From positions 1 to 63,869 of the IMG/VR virus record IMGVR_UViG_3300033153_003795: a stretch of 63,869 nt of DNA. One strand, 5' to 3'. The stretch is from a virus. Numbering within the stretch: position 1 is the stretch's first letter; every line of letters begins with the position of its first letter. Under the pieces are notes generated by a model. It saw nothing but the letters and a program-made list of their open reading frames with translations, had not been told where the DNA came from and made no database searches. Shown here piece after piece: positions 34,569 through 42,857 of the stretch. The translations under genes were made by a program, and so were the position numbers.

Positions 34569-35066
34569 ATGGCAGCATCAACTGAAGTAAAACAAGAAGC
34601 AAAAGAATTAGGAATTGCGTTTAGTCCTAATATTAGTGAAGTTAAGTTAAAAGACAAAATTGAAGCATACTATGCGAGTAAAGAAGAACCTATTGAGGCT
34701 GTAGTCGAAGTAGAGCCTGAAGAAGTGGATACTGCAAAAAAAGCAGTTAGTGCGACTAAGGGTAAAAAGAGAACTCTTCAAGATATTATCAAGCAATCAA
34801 AAGCAGAAGCTAGTACAGTACATATCGTTACAATTATTGATAATGATCAAAGAATCAATAACCAAACAACTACTTGTACAGTAAATTGTTCAAATGAGCA
34901 TTTTGATTTAGGTACTAGAGTTATTCCGTTGAATGAAAGAATTGAAGTGGAGCAAGGGTTTATTGATACGTTGAGAGAAGTTAGAATACCGCAACATACA
35001 AAAGACCCTAAAACAGGTCTTAGTAGAACGGTAATGCGTCCGAGATATACTGTCTCAATAGGTTAG
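34569..35066 (+). CDS. Small capsid-region protein (N4 gp55 position)
   Basis: 165 residues: N-terminal helical and acidic part, then a beta-rich end with VHIVTIIDNDQRINNQTTTCTVNCSN. It follows the MCP as in N4-like phages. Function unknown; possibly a capsid decoration or stabiliser. Confidence 0.55.
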   Translation: MAASTEVKQEAKELGIAFSPNISEVKLKDKIEAYYASKEEPIEAVVEVEPEEVDTAKKAVSATKGKKRTLQDIIKQSKAEASTVHIVTIIDNDQRINNQTTTCTVNCSNEHFDLGTRVIPLNERIEVEQGFIDTLREVRIPQHTKDPKTGLSRTVMRPRYTVSIG

Positions 35067-35071
35067 TTATA

Positions 35072-35095
35072 TAGAGGTCTCTTAGGAGGCTTCTA
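35072..35095 (+). terminator. 10-bp hairpin TAGAGGTCTC-TTAG-GAGGCTTCTA
   Basis: A 10-bp stem with two G-T pairs and a TTAG loop, 5 bases after the gene end at 35066 and about 20 bases before the next start. Immediately after it comes GTATAAATAT, a weak -10-like box. Likely attenuator/terminator plus promoter. Confidence 0.5.
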
Positions 35096-35117
35096 GTATA
35101 AATATAAAAGGAGCAGT

Positions 35118-36170
35118 ATGCCTAGTATACTTAGAAATAGTAGAGCAAAGGCTGCTCTAGCTTTAGCTAATAACTACGTTACGTTAGGAGCTGAGCACGA
35201 AACAGACACAGCTAACCCTCACGTCGTTACCAAAACTCAAATTGGTCTAGGTAATGTAGACAATACAACTGATGCAAATAAACCAGTTAGTACTGCACAG
35301 CAAACCGCACTAGACTTAAAAGCTAACATAGCTTCTCCTACATTTACGGGCACTGTTAGCGGTATAGACAAAACAATGGTAGGTTTAGGGAATGTTGATA
35401 ATACTTCCGACTTAGATAAACCTGTTAGTACAGCAACAACAACAGCGATAGGTAACGCAATTGACGCTACTGATATACAAGATGTGTACGAAAATTCAAC
35501 AACACCAGAAATACAAACAGATGCTACTAGAGGAGCATTTACTGTACAAGAAAACACAGCAGATGATACTGCTAATGTATATGAGGGTAAAAACAATACT
35601 GGAACGACTACATTCTCTGTTAATGGTAGAGGAGAGGTTGAATTTAGCGCAGGATGGAATGACTTAGTTTCATATGTTTCAACAGCTAAACTACCACCAT
35701 CTTCAGCCCCAACTTGGGCAAACTTTGCACCATCTGCGGGAAGACAAGAAGCTTCTTTTGCTATAGGTGACTATGTATGGTTATCACCGTATCACATACA
35801 GCACGATATAGACCCTAGTGCTGCAGCACATTTACATGTTCATTGGTCTACTGACGGTACTGATACTAACGATATTAAATGGGAATTAAAGTATATTAGA
35901 GCTAAAGGTCATGGTCAAGCTGCTTTCCCTACAGAGACGACGATAAATATAGTTGGTACACCGAACGGTACTGCATGGACTCATTATGTTCACGAGAGTA
36001 CAACTGACTTAGTACTAACTGAACCAGACGAACTTATACTAGTTACGTTAAAACGTGTAACAAACGGTGGTGTAGAGAATACAGATGCAGTATTTGGATT
36101 AATGGTTGATATACACTATGAAGTAACAAGAACAGCTACTCCAAATAAAGCACCAAACTTTTATACATAA
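35118..36170 (+). CDS. Fibre-like protein with GLGNVDNTxDxxKPVS repeats
   Basis: 350 residues. Two copies of GLGNVDNT-x-D-x-x-KPVSTA (about 43-60 and 92-109), with SPTFTGTVSG between them, a motif common in phage fibres. The C-terminal 180 residues are beta-rich (AHLHVHWSTDGTDTNDIKWE). Lies between capsid and ejection genes rather than in the fibre module, so it may decorate the capsid or collar. Confidence 0.6.
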   Translation: MPSILRNSRAKAALALANNYVTLGAEHETDTANPHVVTKTQIGLGNVDNTTDANKPVSTAQQTALDLKANIASPTFTGTVSGIDKTMVGLGNVDNTSDLDKPVSTATTTAIGNAIDATDIQDVYENSTTPEIQTDATRGAFTVQENTADDTANVYEGKNNTGTTTFSVNGRGEVEFSAGWNDLVSYVSTAKLPPSSAPTWANFAPSAGRQEASFAIGDYVWLSPYHIQHDIDPSAAAHLHVHWSTDGTDTNDIKWELKYIRAKGHGQAAFPTETTINIVGTPNGTAWTHYVHESTTDLVLTEPDELILVTLKRVTNGGVENTDAVFGLMVDIHYEVTRTATPNKAPNFYT

Positions 36171-36176
36171 TATGGT

Positions 36177-36182
36177 ATAATA
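36177..36182 (+). promoter_or_regulatory. Candidate late promoter
   Basis: ATATGGTATAATAAAC: TATAAT 29 bases before ATG 36211. No -35 box of note. One of the repeated GTATAAT boxes. Confidence 0.45.
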
Positions 36183-36210
36183 AACAAAAAATAGTTAAGG
36201 ATAATACAAT

Positions 36211-36990
36211 ATGGGAATAATGAGCACAACAACTGGAATACAGACCATAGTAACTAAGGTTGAATACAATGATGGTACAATCGATACTTCAGAAACGAGG
36301 GCTGCGGTAGTTGATCCTACTGGGTATAGTGAAGTAGAAACACAGGAACGTATAGATGCTACTGCGACAGACGTAACTACAACTACTAGTGACTACAGTG
36401 ACGGTGATTATATACTAGACTCTTCTACTGACTTGTTTTACGAGTGTATAGCAGACTCTACGACTGGAGCGCTCCTAACTAACGCTACGTACTTCACAGA
36501 AATAGACGCTAGATTGGATGGTAGTATAACTACGACAACTACAATAACTGCACCAGCATCTATAGTAGATACTGTTGAAATAGATAGAGTATTTGAAGCG
36601 TTTATGGCTACAGAAAAAGATACACTAGATATATATTTTGAGGCGTCTGAAGTACCATCAGAGCTATACTCGAAAGTACTTGCATCAGCTATATCAACTA
36701 CTATGCAGTTAGCAGTGCAGACAGTACAACAACAACCGATACTAGATGGACAAGTAGCTAAGACTGAAGCTGATACAGGATTTGTAGGTACGCAAGAATT
36801 AGAACTTGGTAACTCAGTAATTTACAATAACAAGATTAAAGCACTAGATGCATACTCAGATGCTATTGGTACAATGGGTGCTGGTAGTTTAGTGATTAGT
36901 GAAGATATGTGGACTAAATACTTTAATATGGTACAAGAACTTAATGATGCTGGAACAATACCTGCCGGTACAACTATTACTAAACTGTAA
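36211..36990 (+). CDS. Virion protein at N4 gp54 position, unknown
   Basis: 259 residues: beta/Thr-rich first half (EYNDGTIDTSETRAAVVDPT), helical second half with a Gln-rich helix (VQTVQQQPILDG). In N4 the protein here is ejected. No domain recognised; identity is based on position only. Confidence 0.5.
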   Translation: MGIMSTTTGIQTIVTKVEYNDGTIDTSETRAAVVDPTGYSEVETQERIDATATDVTTTTSDYSDGDYILDSSTDLFYECIADSTTGALLTNATYFTEIDARLDGSITTTTTITAPASIVDTVEIDRVFEAFMATEKDTLDIYFEASEVPSELYSKVLASAISTTMQLAVQTVQQQPILDGQVAKTEADTGFVGTQELELGNSVIYNNKIKALDAYSDAIGTMGAGSLVISEDMWTKYFNMVQELNDAGTIPAGTTITKL

Positions 36991-37003
36991 AAGGTGTAGT
37001 AGT

Positions 37004-37414
37004 ATGAGCACAGAGGTAAGGTTATTAGATAATGAAAAGGAGTTAGTACATATGTATAACTTCTTTAAAGGATTGCCTAATAACGAGCTATTTACTATTA
37101 CCTTAGAAGAGTACAAATTCTATGCTAAGATGGGTGAACAATGGGGTATATTCAGCTCTAAAGGTAAATTAATAGGAGGACTATTTATGTATGAAATACC
37201 GACACAGATAAATATCTTAAACCTATATATACCTGAAAAGTACAGAAATAAAACAGGCAGTGTTCCTATAAAAGTGCTAAAAGCTATAGTAACCTATGCA
37301 AACAGAAAGCCCGGGAAAAACATGTACGTAACAACGAAACACCCAGAAGAGTTTACAAGGTATATCAAACATGTTAGGGATGATATATATAAAGTACTAC
37401 TGGTAGGAAGCTAG
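37004..37414 (+). CDS. GNAT-like small protein (hedged)
   Basis: 136 residues from ATG 37004, preceded by AAAAGGTG; a longer frame from 36899 exists but overlaps the upstream gene. The arrangement WGIFSSKGKLIGGLFMYEIP then LNLYIPEKYRNKTGSVPIKVL resembles a GNAT acetyltransferase core without the clear R/Q-x-x-G-x-G/A acetyl-CoA loop. Could be a degenerate acetyltransferase fold with another role. Confidence 0.45.
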   Translation: MSTEVRLLDNEKELVHMYNFFKGLPNNELFTITLEEYKFYAKMGEQWGIFSSKGKLIGGLFMYEIPTQINILNLYIPEKYRNKTGSVPIKVLKAIVTYANRKPGKNMYVTTKHPEEFTRYIKHVRDDIYKVLLVGS

Positions 37415-37416
37415 TT

Positions 37417-38232
37417 ATGGGTGGCGTAGTTGACGCTGTAAAAGACTTTGTCGATGATGTAGTTGAAGTAGTTGTAGATGTACACGTAGCTTTTATAGAT
37501 AATGTGCTAACTCCTGATATACTGATTGACTCCGTTCTTGACTTTGCAGAAGTAGCGACAGATGTTTTAACGCTTGGACTAGTTGACGATTTAACGGATG
37601 ATGTATTTGATTTTGCGCGTGACATAAATACTGGTATGGAATACCTAACAGACCAAGCATTGACTGGAGATTTAAACGCAATAGGCCAACTAATAGTCGT
37701 AGCGGGAAGTATAGCTCTAACTGTGGCGTCGTTTGGTTCGACTGCACCTGCTACGTCTGCAGTACTAGCCGGTATATCAGCAGGAATGACAAGTGGTGCT
37801 ACTGCTTTGCTTCTCTACAATGTAGTTATGATTACAACTGTAGCCATGAGTGTCTATAGCCTATACGGAATAGCAGTGTCATTTGCAGAATTAGGGGCTA
37901 TGATCGCTAGTGGAGGGCTTATGAGCCTATTCAGCCAATTAAATACTATAAAAGACGCTATGAACTTAGCTACTGTAAATAGTTGGGTGAACGGTACTAT
38001 GGGTAGATGGATGGCAGGAGGTGAGCTATATGATGCACCTAGAGCAGGAGATTTACTATTCAATCCTACAGGTACTCAAAATACTACTAAGTTCTTAGGA
38101 TTACAAGATACGAATAGCAACTTTTATATACAGACTAGTATATTAGGGCACTTTCACACGCCACATAAGCTAAAGTTTGGCGCAAAAGCAGGTGATGAAG
38201 GATTTAGTGTATCATCTTTGGTGAAAGGTTAG
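37417..38232 (+). CDS. Hydrophobic ejection/internal virion protein
   Basis: 271 residues. Two long apolar stretches, IGQLIVVAGSIALTVASFGS (about 91-110) and ALLLYNVVMITTVAMSVYSL (about 129-148), suggest insertion into a membrane. Position equals N4 gp53/gp52 (internal). May form part of a channel for genome and RNA polymerase ejection through the cell envelope. Confidence 0.55.
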   Translation: MGGVVDAVKDFVDDVVEVVVDVHVAFIDNVLTPDILIDSVLDFAEVATDVLTLGLVDDLTDDVFDFARDINTGMEYLTDQALTGDLNAIGQLIVVAGSIALTVASFGSTAPATSAVLAGISAGMTSGATALLLYNVVMITTVAMSVYSLYGIAVSFAELGAMIASGGLMSLFSQLNTIKDAMNLATVNSWVNGTMGRWMAGGELYDAPRAGDLLFNPTGTQNTTKFLGLQDTNSNFYIQTSILGHFHTPHKLKFGAKAGDEGFSVSSLVKG

Positions 38233-38249
38233 ATTCAAGAAACTTTTGG

Positions 38250-38255
38250 TATAAT
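38250..38255 (+). promoter_or_regulatory. Candidate late promoter
   Basis: TTTTGGTATAATGGAG: TATAAT 28 bases before ATG 38283. No -35 consensus; same box as upstream of other late operons. Confidence 0.45.
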
Positions 38256-38282
38256 GGAGATAATAATAATTAGGAGTGTGGT

Positions 38283-38900
38283 ATGTGGGAAGGATTAGCA
38301 GGTTTTGGTAGAAACGCGTTAGATTTTTTGAAAACTGGCGCAGGTCAGACTTTAGGCGGTGCTGCGTTAGGTGCAGGTGTAAGTGAATTGACTGGCGGTG
38401 ACTGGGAAACAGGTGCTGCGTTAGGTGGACTAGCAGGATTAGGTAATGCGTACTCATCTGGAGGCGGATTTGGCGGCGATACTTGGACAGGTAGCTCATT
38501 AGATAACGCTATGGCAGGTAGTGGTATGTTTGGGCAACCAGGACAACAATACCAAACACAAGCTAGTAAAGCAGCTACAGACTTAGGAAGAGCTTTTACT
38601 CCAGCGGAGTCTACGGCACTACAACAAGGATATGAAGGACTCGCTGCTAATCAACCAATGGGGCTAGCAGGTATGTACGATAAGTATAAAGGTCCTGTAG
38701 ATTTAGGGTTAAAGGGTTATGAAACGTACAGCAAAGCTCGAGACGCTAGTAAAAAATCAGATTTAGCTCAACGTGAAATAGACGAACAAGCTAAAATAAA
38801 TGCGTATAATATAGCTCAAGCTAAAGATGCAGATAGAAGACGAAGACAAACTGGAACAGGTGCAAGAGAAGGCTTTGCAGCTAGTTCTATGTTCAGATAG
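38283..38900 (+). CDS. Gly/Ala-rich internal virion protein
   Basis: 205 residues; residues 19-60 are Gly/Ala-rich and amphipathic (GAGQTLGGAALGAGVSELTG), followed by a helical basic C-terminus (KDADRRRRQTGTGAR). This is the composition of ejected podovirus internal proteins (T7 gp14-like, N4 gp52-like). Probably packaged and ejected. Confidence 0.6.
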   Translation: MWEGLAGFGRNALDFLKTGAGQTLGGAALGAGVSELTGGDWETGAALGGLAGLGNAYSSGGGFGGDTWTGSSLDNAMAGSGMFGQPGQQYQTQASKAATDLGRAFTPAESTALQQGYEGLAANQPMGLAGMYDKYKGPVDLGLKGYETYSKARDASKKSDLAQREIDEQAKINAYNIAQAKDADRRRRQTGTGAREGFAASSMFR

Positions 38901-38908
38901 GATAAATT

Positions 38909-40258
38909 ATGGCTATGAACAGATTTGACTACTCAGCTCCTAATCAAGTAAGATTCCAAGGTGTAGACCCTAGACTAATAGAACAAGCAGGTACATCTGC
39001 TGGTTCTGTAGCAGTTGGGAATATACTAGGTGAGATTGAAAAAAGCGATGCGTTAACAAGAGAAGCATTAATAAGAAAACAAGCTCAAGCTGATCGCGAT
39101 AGACTATACGGTTTAAAGAAAACTGCTGCTGATAGAGCACAGACTGAATATGAACGTAAACTTGCTGTCGATAAAGCACTATCTAGTATGATAGCTAAAG
39201 TTCCAAAGACAAAAGAACAACTAACTAAGAAAACTACTAAAGGTACTCCTGGTAATATTAAAGAAATTGAACGTATTCGTAGAGAGAATGAAGCAATAAA
39301 CCAAAGGCTAGGTATTACTGATACAGCTATGACTGAAGCGTCTGAAAAATATAGTGATATATACACTAAGCCAGCGTCTAAAAAATATGTAATAGAAAAC
39401 TATCCTTTGATGCCTAAAGATAGTAAACGTACTTATATGGAAGATATGGAAGGTAAGCGAGGTAGTGGGTTTAATTGGATGTTCGGCAACTACGATAAAG
39501 CAAGAAGAGTAGCTAGTGCGAAAGAGCCTGCAAGAGTTATGCCAGACGACTATAGAGAACAGTTACATAAACAGGCTATGGAAGAATCAGGACTAAGTGG
39601 TCTTATAAGTACACGTGAAGATTTATCAAGTAGACTACAATCACTACCTAAACTAGATAAAGGTGTTAAAGATAGAATAGAAACTATCTCAACTAGTGTC
39701 AATACAACTGATATAGATAAAGCAAAAGCTCTACGTGAATTACTGGTTAAAAGTGAATTACCTGGATCTGTGAAAATAGGAGCTCTTAAGAACATTAAAG
39801 ATATTTACCCTATACCAGAAAAACCTACAATATCTGAGCAACTGGCATTAGCAAAAGATAGAAGAGCGTTAGTAAAAGATAGTAAAACATTAAATGACTA
39901 TAAGTCTATTTATGCAGGTATCATGCCTAATAGTATTACTACTGTAGATGGTGCGGAAGCGTTCTCTAAAAACTACGAAAATATGTTGAAGAGACAAGGT
40001 AAAAAGACGTCTAAGTTTAACCTAGGCGAAAAAATGTTTACCGAACTTACTGTTAAAGATGTAGAAGACACTGATGCAGTTGACGCGTGGCTAACAAAAT
40101 ATGATTCACAACTAGCTAAAATGTCTACAAATGAGAAGAAGAAGTTATTTGCTGAGATGAAAGCTAGGTATGCACAAGAAGCAGGAACAATTGATTTAAG
40201 TGATTGGATTGGCGGTTCTGCTTTTGGTGATATCACAGACAAGTTTCAGTTAAAGTAA
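38909..40258 (+). CDS. Internal virion protein, helical
   Basis: 449 residues, nearly all charged helix/coiled coil (LTREALIRKQAQADRDRLYG). No enzyme motif. Sits directly before the giant RNA polymerase genes, as N4 gp51. Likely an ejection-apparatus protein. Confidence 0.6.
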   Translation: MAMNRFDYSAPNQVRFQGVDPRLIEQAGTSAGSVAVGNILGEIEKSDALTREALIRKQAQADRDRLYGLKKTAADRAQTEYERKLAVDKALSSMIAKVPKTKEQLTKKTTKGTPGNIKEIERIRRENEAINQRLGITDTAMTEASEKYSDIYTKPASKKYVIENYPLMPKDSKRTYMEDMEGKRGSGFNWMFGNYDKARRVASAKEPARVMPDDYREQLHKQAMEESGLSGLISTREDLSSRLQSLPKLDKGVKDRIETISTSVNTTDIDKAKALRELLVKSELPGSVKIGALKNIKDIYPIPEKPTISEQLALAKDRRALVKDSKTLNDYKSIYAGIMPNSITTVDGAEAFSKNYENMLKRQGKKTSKFNLGEKMFTELTVKDVEDTDAVDAWLTKYDSQLAKMSTNEKKKLFAEMKARYAQEAGTIDLSDWIGGSAFGDITDKFQLK

Positions 40259-40276
40259 ATCTAATGTAAAATCTGC

Positions 40277-40282
40277 TATAAT
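40277..40282 (+). promoter_or_regulatory. Candidate promoter for the giant ejection genes
   Basis: ATCTGCTATAATAACTG: TATAAT 19 bases before ATG 40301. No clear -35 box. It could drive the three giant frames. Confidence 0.45.
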
Positions 40283-40300
40283 AACTGTCAAAGGATAGTT

Positions 40301-42709
40301 ATGAGCAGATTTGATGTAACCAATTACTTAGCAGAGTCAGAAAAACTTGCACAAGATGTTGCAAGTACCCCAATAGATAAAACTACATTACTTAATAATA
40401 ATAAACAAAACAAACTTGATAGACTATCTAGTTACTCAGTAGGCTCAGTACGAAGCGTATACGATGCTGATACACTAACATTAAACCAAGATGAAGTATC
40501 TACTAGGCTAAGAGGTATAGATACTTTCGAAACACCTAAAAGTGGTGACTGGTTCAATAATCCCAACAACATTAAAAGACTAGACAAACAAAGACAACTA
40601 CTAGCAGCACAATCAGGTGTTGATCCATCTACTATAACTAATGAAGACATATTTCGTCGTGGAACAGAACAAACAGGAGAAGCACGTAGTGTACTAGGTA
40701 TGGGTGATAGTAGCTTACCGGCTTTTGTAGAATATGAGCAAGAATACTTAACACCATTAGAAAGACAACGTAACTACGGCAGAAATATAGGCTCAGTAAA
40801 GCCTTTAGCTGGACCATACTCATTACCGGATGATACTGAAGTATTACCAACGGATATTACTTTAGGAAAAGGACCTGTTGAAATAGGTACGGGTATTCGT
40901 GCATCAGATTTCGGTGAAGTTGATGATGATTCTATAGTTGGTGAAAGTGTAGATATAGCACAATCAAGTCTTATACAGCAGTACGGAAAAACTAACAAAG
41001 CCTTAAGAAAAGGATCTAGATGGTTAGCTGATAAGATAGGATTAGAAAAGGCTACTATAGACGAATGGCTACCAACAACCTCTGAAACAGGTACTATAGG
41101 ATTTGACGATATGCCATCTACCGATTTAGCTAAACGTGAAGTAACTGATAAATTGACTGGCGTAATGGCGAAGTCCAGAAAAGAACAACAACAAGGTATG
41201 GATAGTGCATTAAAGAATGTAGAAAAAGGTGAGTATTTAGATGCTGCTTGGGATACATTTAAAGTGCTACCGTATGTACTAGGTGATAGTACAGGTGAAA
41301 TAGCGAGTATGTTCGCAGGAGCTCCAGGTATAGCTACGGCAATAGCTGCTAGAGTTAGTGAAGACGCTGAAGTATACAAAGAAAACAACGGTAAAGAAGC
41401 TGATGCTGAGTGGGTACTAAAAAGTACTCTTGCGAATAGTGTTGCGTTGTTCGGTGAAAGATTTTTAATTAAGTCAGGTGTAGTTGGCGCGTTAGAGAAA
41501 GGTACAAGTAAATTTAAAAGACTTGGAGCTGTCGGATTATCTACAACAGGAGAAACTGTACAAGAATGGTATGACCAGATACAACAAGAGTACCTAACAC
41601 AAAAAGAAGGTGTTAAGGAACTGACAGAGATAGCTACGAGCCCTGAAGCACAGTTGGCAGCAATTACTGGTGGTGTAATGGGTGGTACATTGAAAGGTGC
41701 AGGTGAACTAACTGGCGCTACTTTTGACGCTACTAAAAAACTACCTGTAGATAAGCTAAAAGCAGAAATGGCACGTCGTAGAGAAGCTAAACAAACACCT
41801 GAACAAAAGAAAGCTGATAAGATAATAGAAGAGGAAAAAGCTACTACTAAAAGTGGCATAGAGCAGTTCTTAGATGTTTCAGATGAATTAGACGCTAAAG
41901 GTGAAACTGTTAAAGCTACTCAGGCTATTATAAGAGCATATAGCATGCTAGACGATGTTAAAGATGATACTGAACGTGCAAAATATGAAGCACGTGCAGA
42001 TAAGCGTCGTGAATCGATAAAAGCTAAACGAACTGCAGAACGAGAAGCTGTTATTGATAGACAAGATACAAAAGCTATTCAAGTGCTAGGCTCTAGTGAA
42101 GATGCTGTCAGTAAACTAAAAGAGCTACTTAGTACTGTAGATGACCTAGATAGCGATAAAGTAAATAGCGCGTTAGCTAAAGTATCGAAAGAGCTCGGTA
42201 TTAATATGGACGATATTAGTAAGATAAAAACGGAAGTCAAAGCAGAAAAATCCGCATTAGATGTTATCAAAAAGTCACAGATTGAAGTAGAAGGTGAAGT
42301 GGTTAGTGGACCTAAAGGTTATGAGACTTACTACGAAGGCTTGAAGAATGCTAAACTATTAGATGATAAAGAGGGTATAGAAGAATTTACAGGTAAGTTA
42401 GAATACTTTAAAGATAGCCAAACTAGAAAACGTGATAAACTAGAAACTGGTATAAAAGAAGTAAAAGCTAGCCTAATGGCAGATATAGAAAGAGATGCAA
42501 CTGCTAGAGGAATTAGCAAGGGACAAGCGTTAAAAGACTTTCTAAAAAGAAAGTTTAAACCAGTAGTTATTGAATATAGTGATACTGGTAAATCGTTTGA
42601 AGTAAACCCTAAAAATGTACTACAGAATATGTTAAATTCTGAAATTAGAGCAGGGGCATATTCGGTTGTAGATGCAGTAACTAACTCTATAGAGGCTATG
42701 GACAGCTAA
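40301..42709 (+). CDS. Giant ejected protein, part 1: N-terminal nuclease (SNase-fold) domain
   Basis: 802 residues. Residues about 45-180 show the full staphylococcal nuclease catalytic pattern: YDADT (D55, D57), RLRGIDTFE (R69, D74, E77), and NYGR (R161), with spacing identical to S. aureus nuclease (R35-D40-E43). Residues about 280-460 are Gly/Ala-rich amphipathic helices (AGAPGIATAIAARVSE). The C-terminus is Lys/Glu-rich helix. The frame ends at 42707-42709, but coding continues in +1 (see junction 42693-42709). Position and size match the N-terminal third of N4 gp50. Confidence 0.75.
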   Translation: MSRFDVTNYLAESEKLAQDVASTPIDKTTLLNNNKQNKLDRLSSYSVGSVRSVYDADTLTLNQDEVSTRLRGIDTFETPKSGDWFNNPNNIKRLDKQRQLLAAQSGVDPSTITNEDIFRRGTEQTGEARSVLGMGDSSLPAFVEYEQEYLTPLERQRNYGRNIGSVKPLAGPYSLPDDTEVLPTDITLGKGPVEIGTGIRASDFGEVDDDSIVGESVDIAQSSLIQQYGKTNKALRKGSRWLADKIGLEKATIDEWLPTTSETGTIGFDDMPSTDLAKREVTDKLTGVMAKSRKEQQQGMDSALKNVEKGEYLDAAWDTFKVLPYVLGDSTGEIASMFAGAPGIATAIAARVSEDAEVYKENNGKEADAEWVLKSTLANSVALFGERFLIKSGVVGALEKGTSKFKRLGAVGLSTTGETVQEWYDQIQQEYLTQKEGVKELTEIATSPEAQLAAITGGVMGGTLKGAGELTGATFDATKKLPVDKLKAEMARRREAKQTPEQKKADKIIEEEKATTKSGIEQFLDVSDELDAKGETVKATQAIIRAYSMLDDVKDDTERAKYEARADKRRESIKAKRTAEREAVIDRQDTKAIQVLGSSEDAVSKLKELLSTVDDLDSDKVNSALAKVSKELGINMDDISKIKTEVKAEKSALDVIKKSQIEVEGEVVSGPKGYETYYEGLKNAKLLDDKEGIEEFTGKLEYFKDSQTRKRDKLETGIKEVKASLMADIERDATARGISKGQALKDFLKRKFKPVVIEYSDTGKSFEVNPKNVLQNMLNSEIRAGAYSVVDAVTNSIEAMDS
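42693..42709 (+). other. +1 frame change joining part 1 and part 2 of the giant gene
   Basis: The part 2 frame is open from just after a TAG at 42690-42692, overlaps part 1 by 17 bases, and has no ATG, GTG or TTG until GTG 42858. The 55 codons between (LWTAKEVASKIATGEALAKA...) look coding and continue the Lys/Glu-rich helix. So a single-base insertion, a sequencing error or programmed +1 frameshift is likely. No strong slippery motif is visible. Confidence 0.7.
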
Positions 42710-42857
42710 AGAAGTAGCAAGTAAAATTGCGACTGGTGAAGCACTAGCTAAAGCAGACTTACAAGTACAGGATAACGAAGGCGCTAAAGTAGAGAAAGAA
42801 TTACAAATACTCAAAGAAGAAACAAAGATAGAGAAAGACTATACCAAAGCAGAAGAT

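Noticed and set aside
40774-41859. 361-residue minus-strand frame inside the first giant gene
   Set aside because: Ser/Leu/Pro-rich shadow of a well-supported plus-strand gene with a nuclease motif; no start signal.
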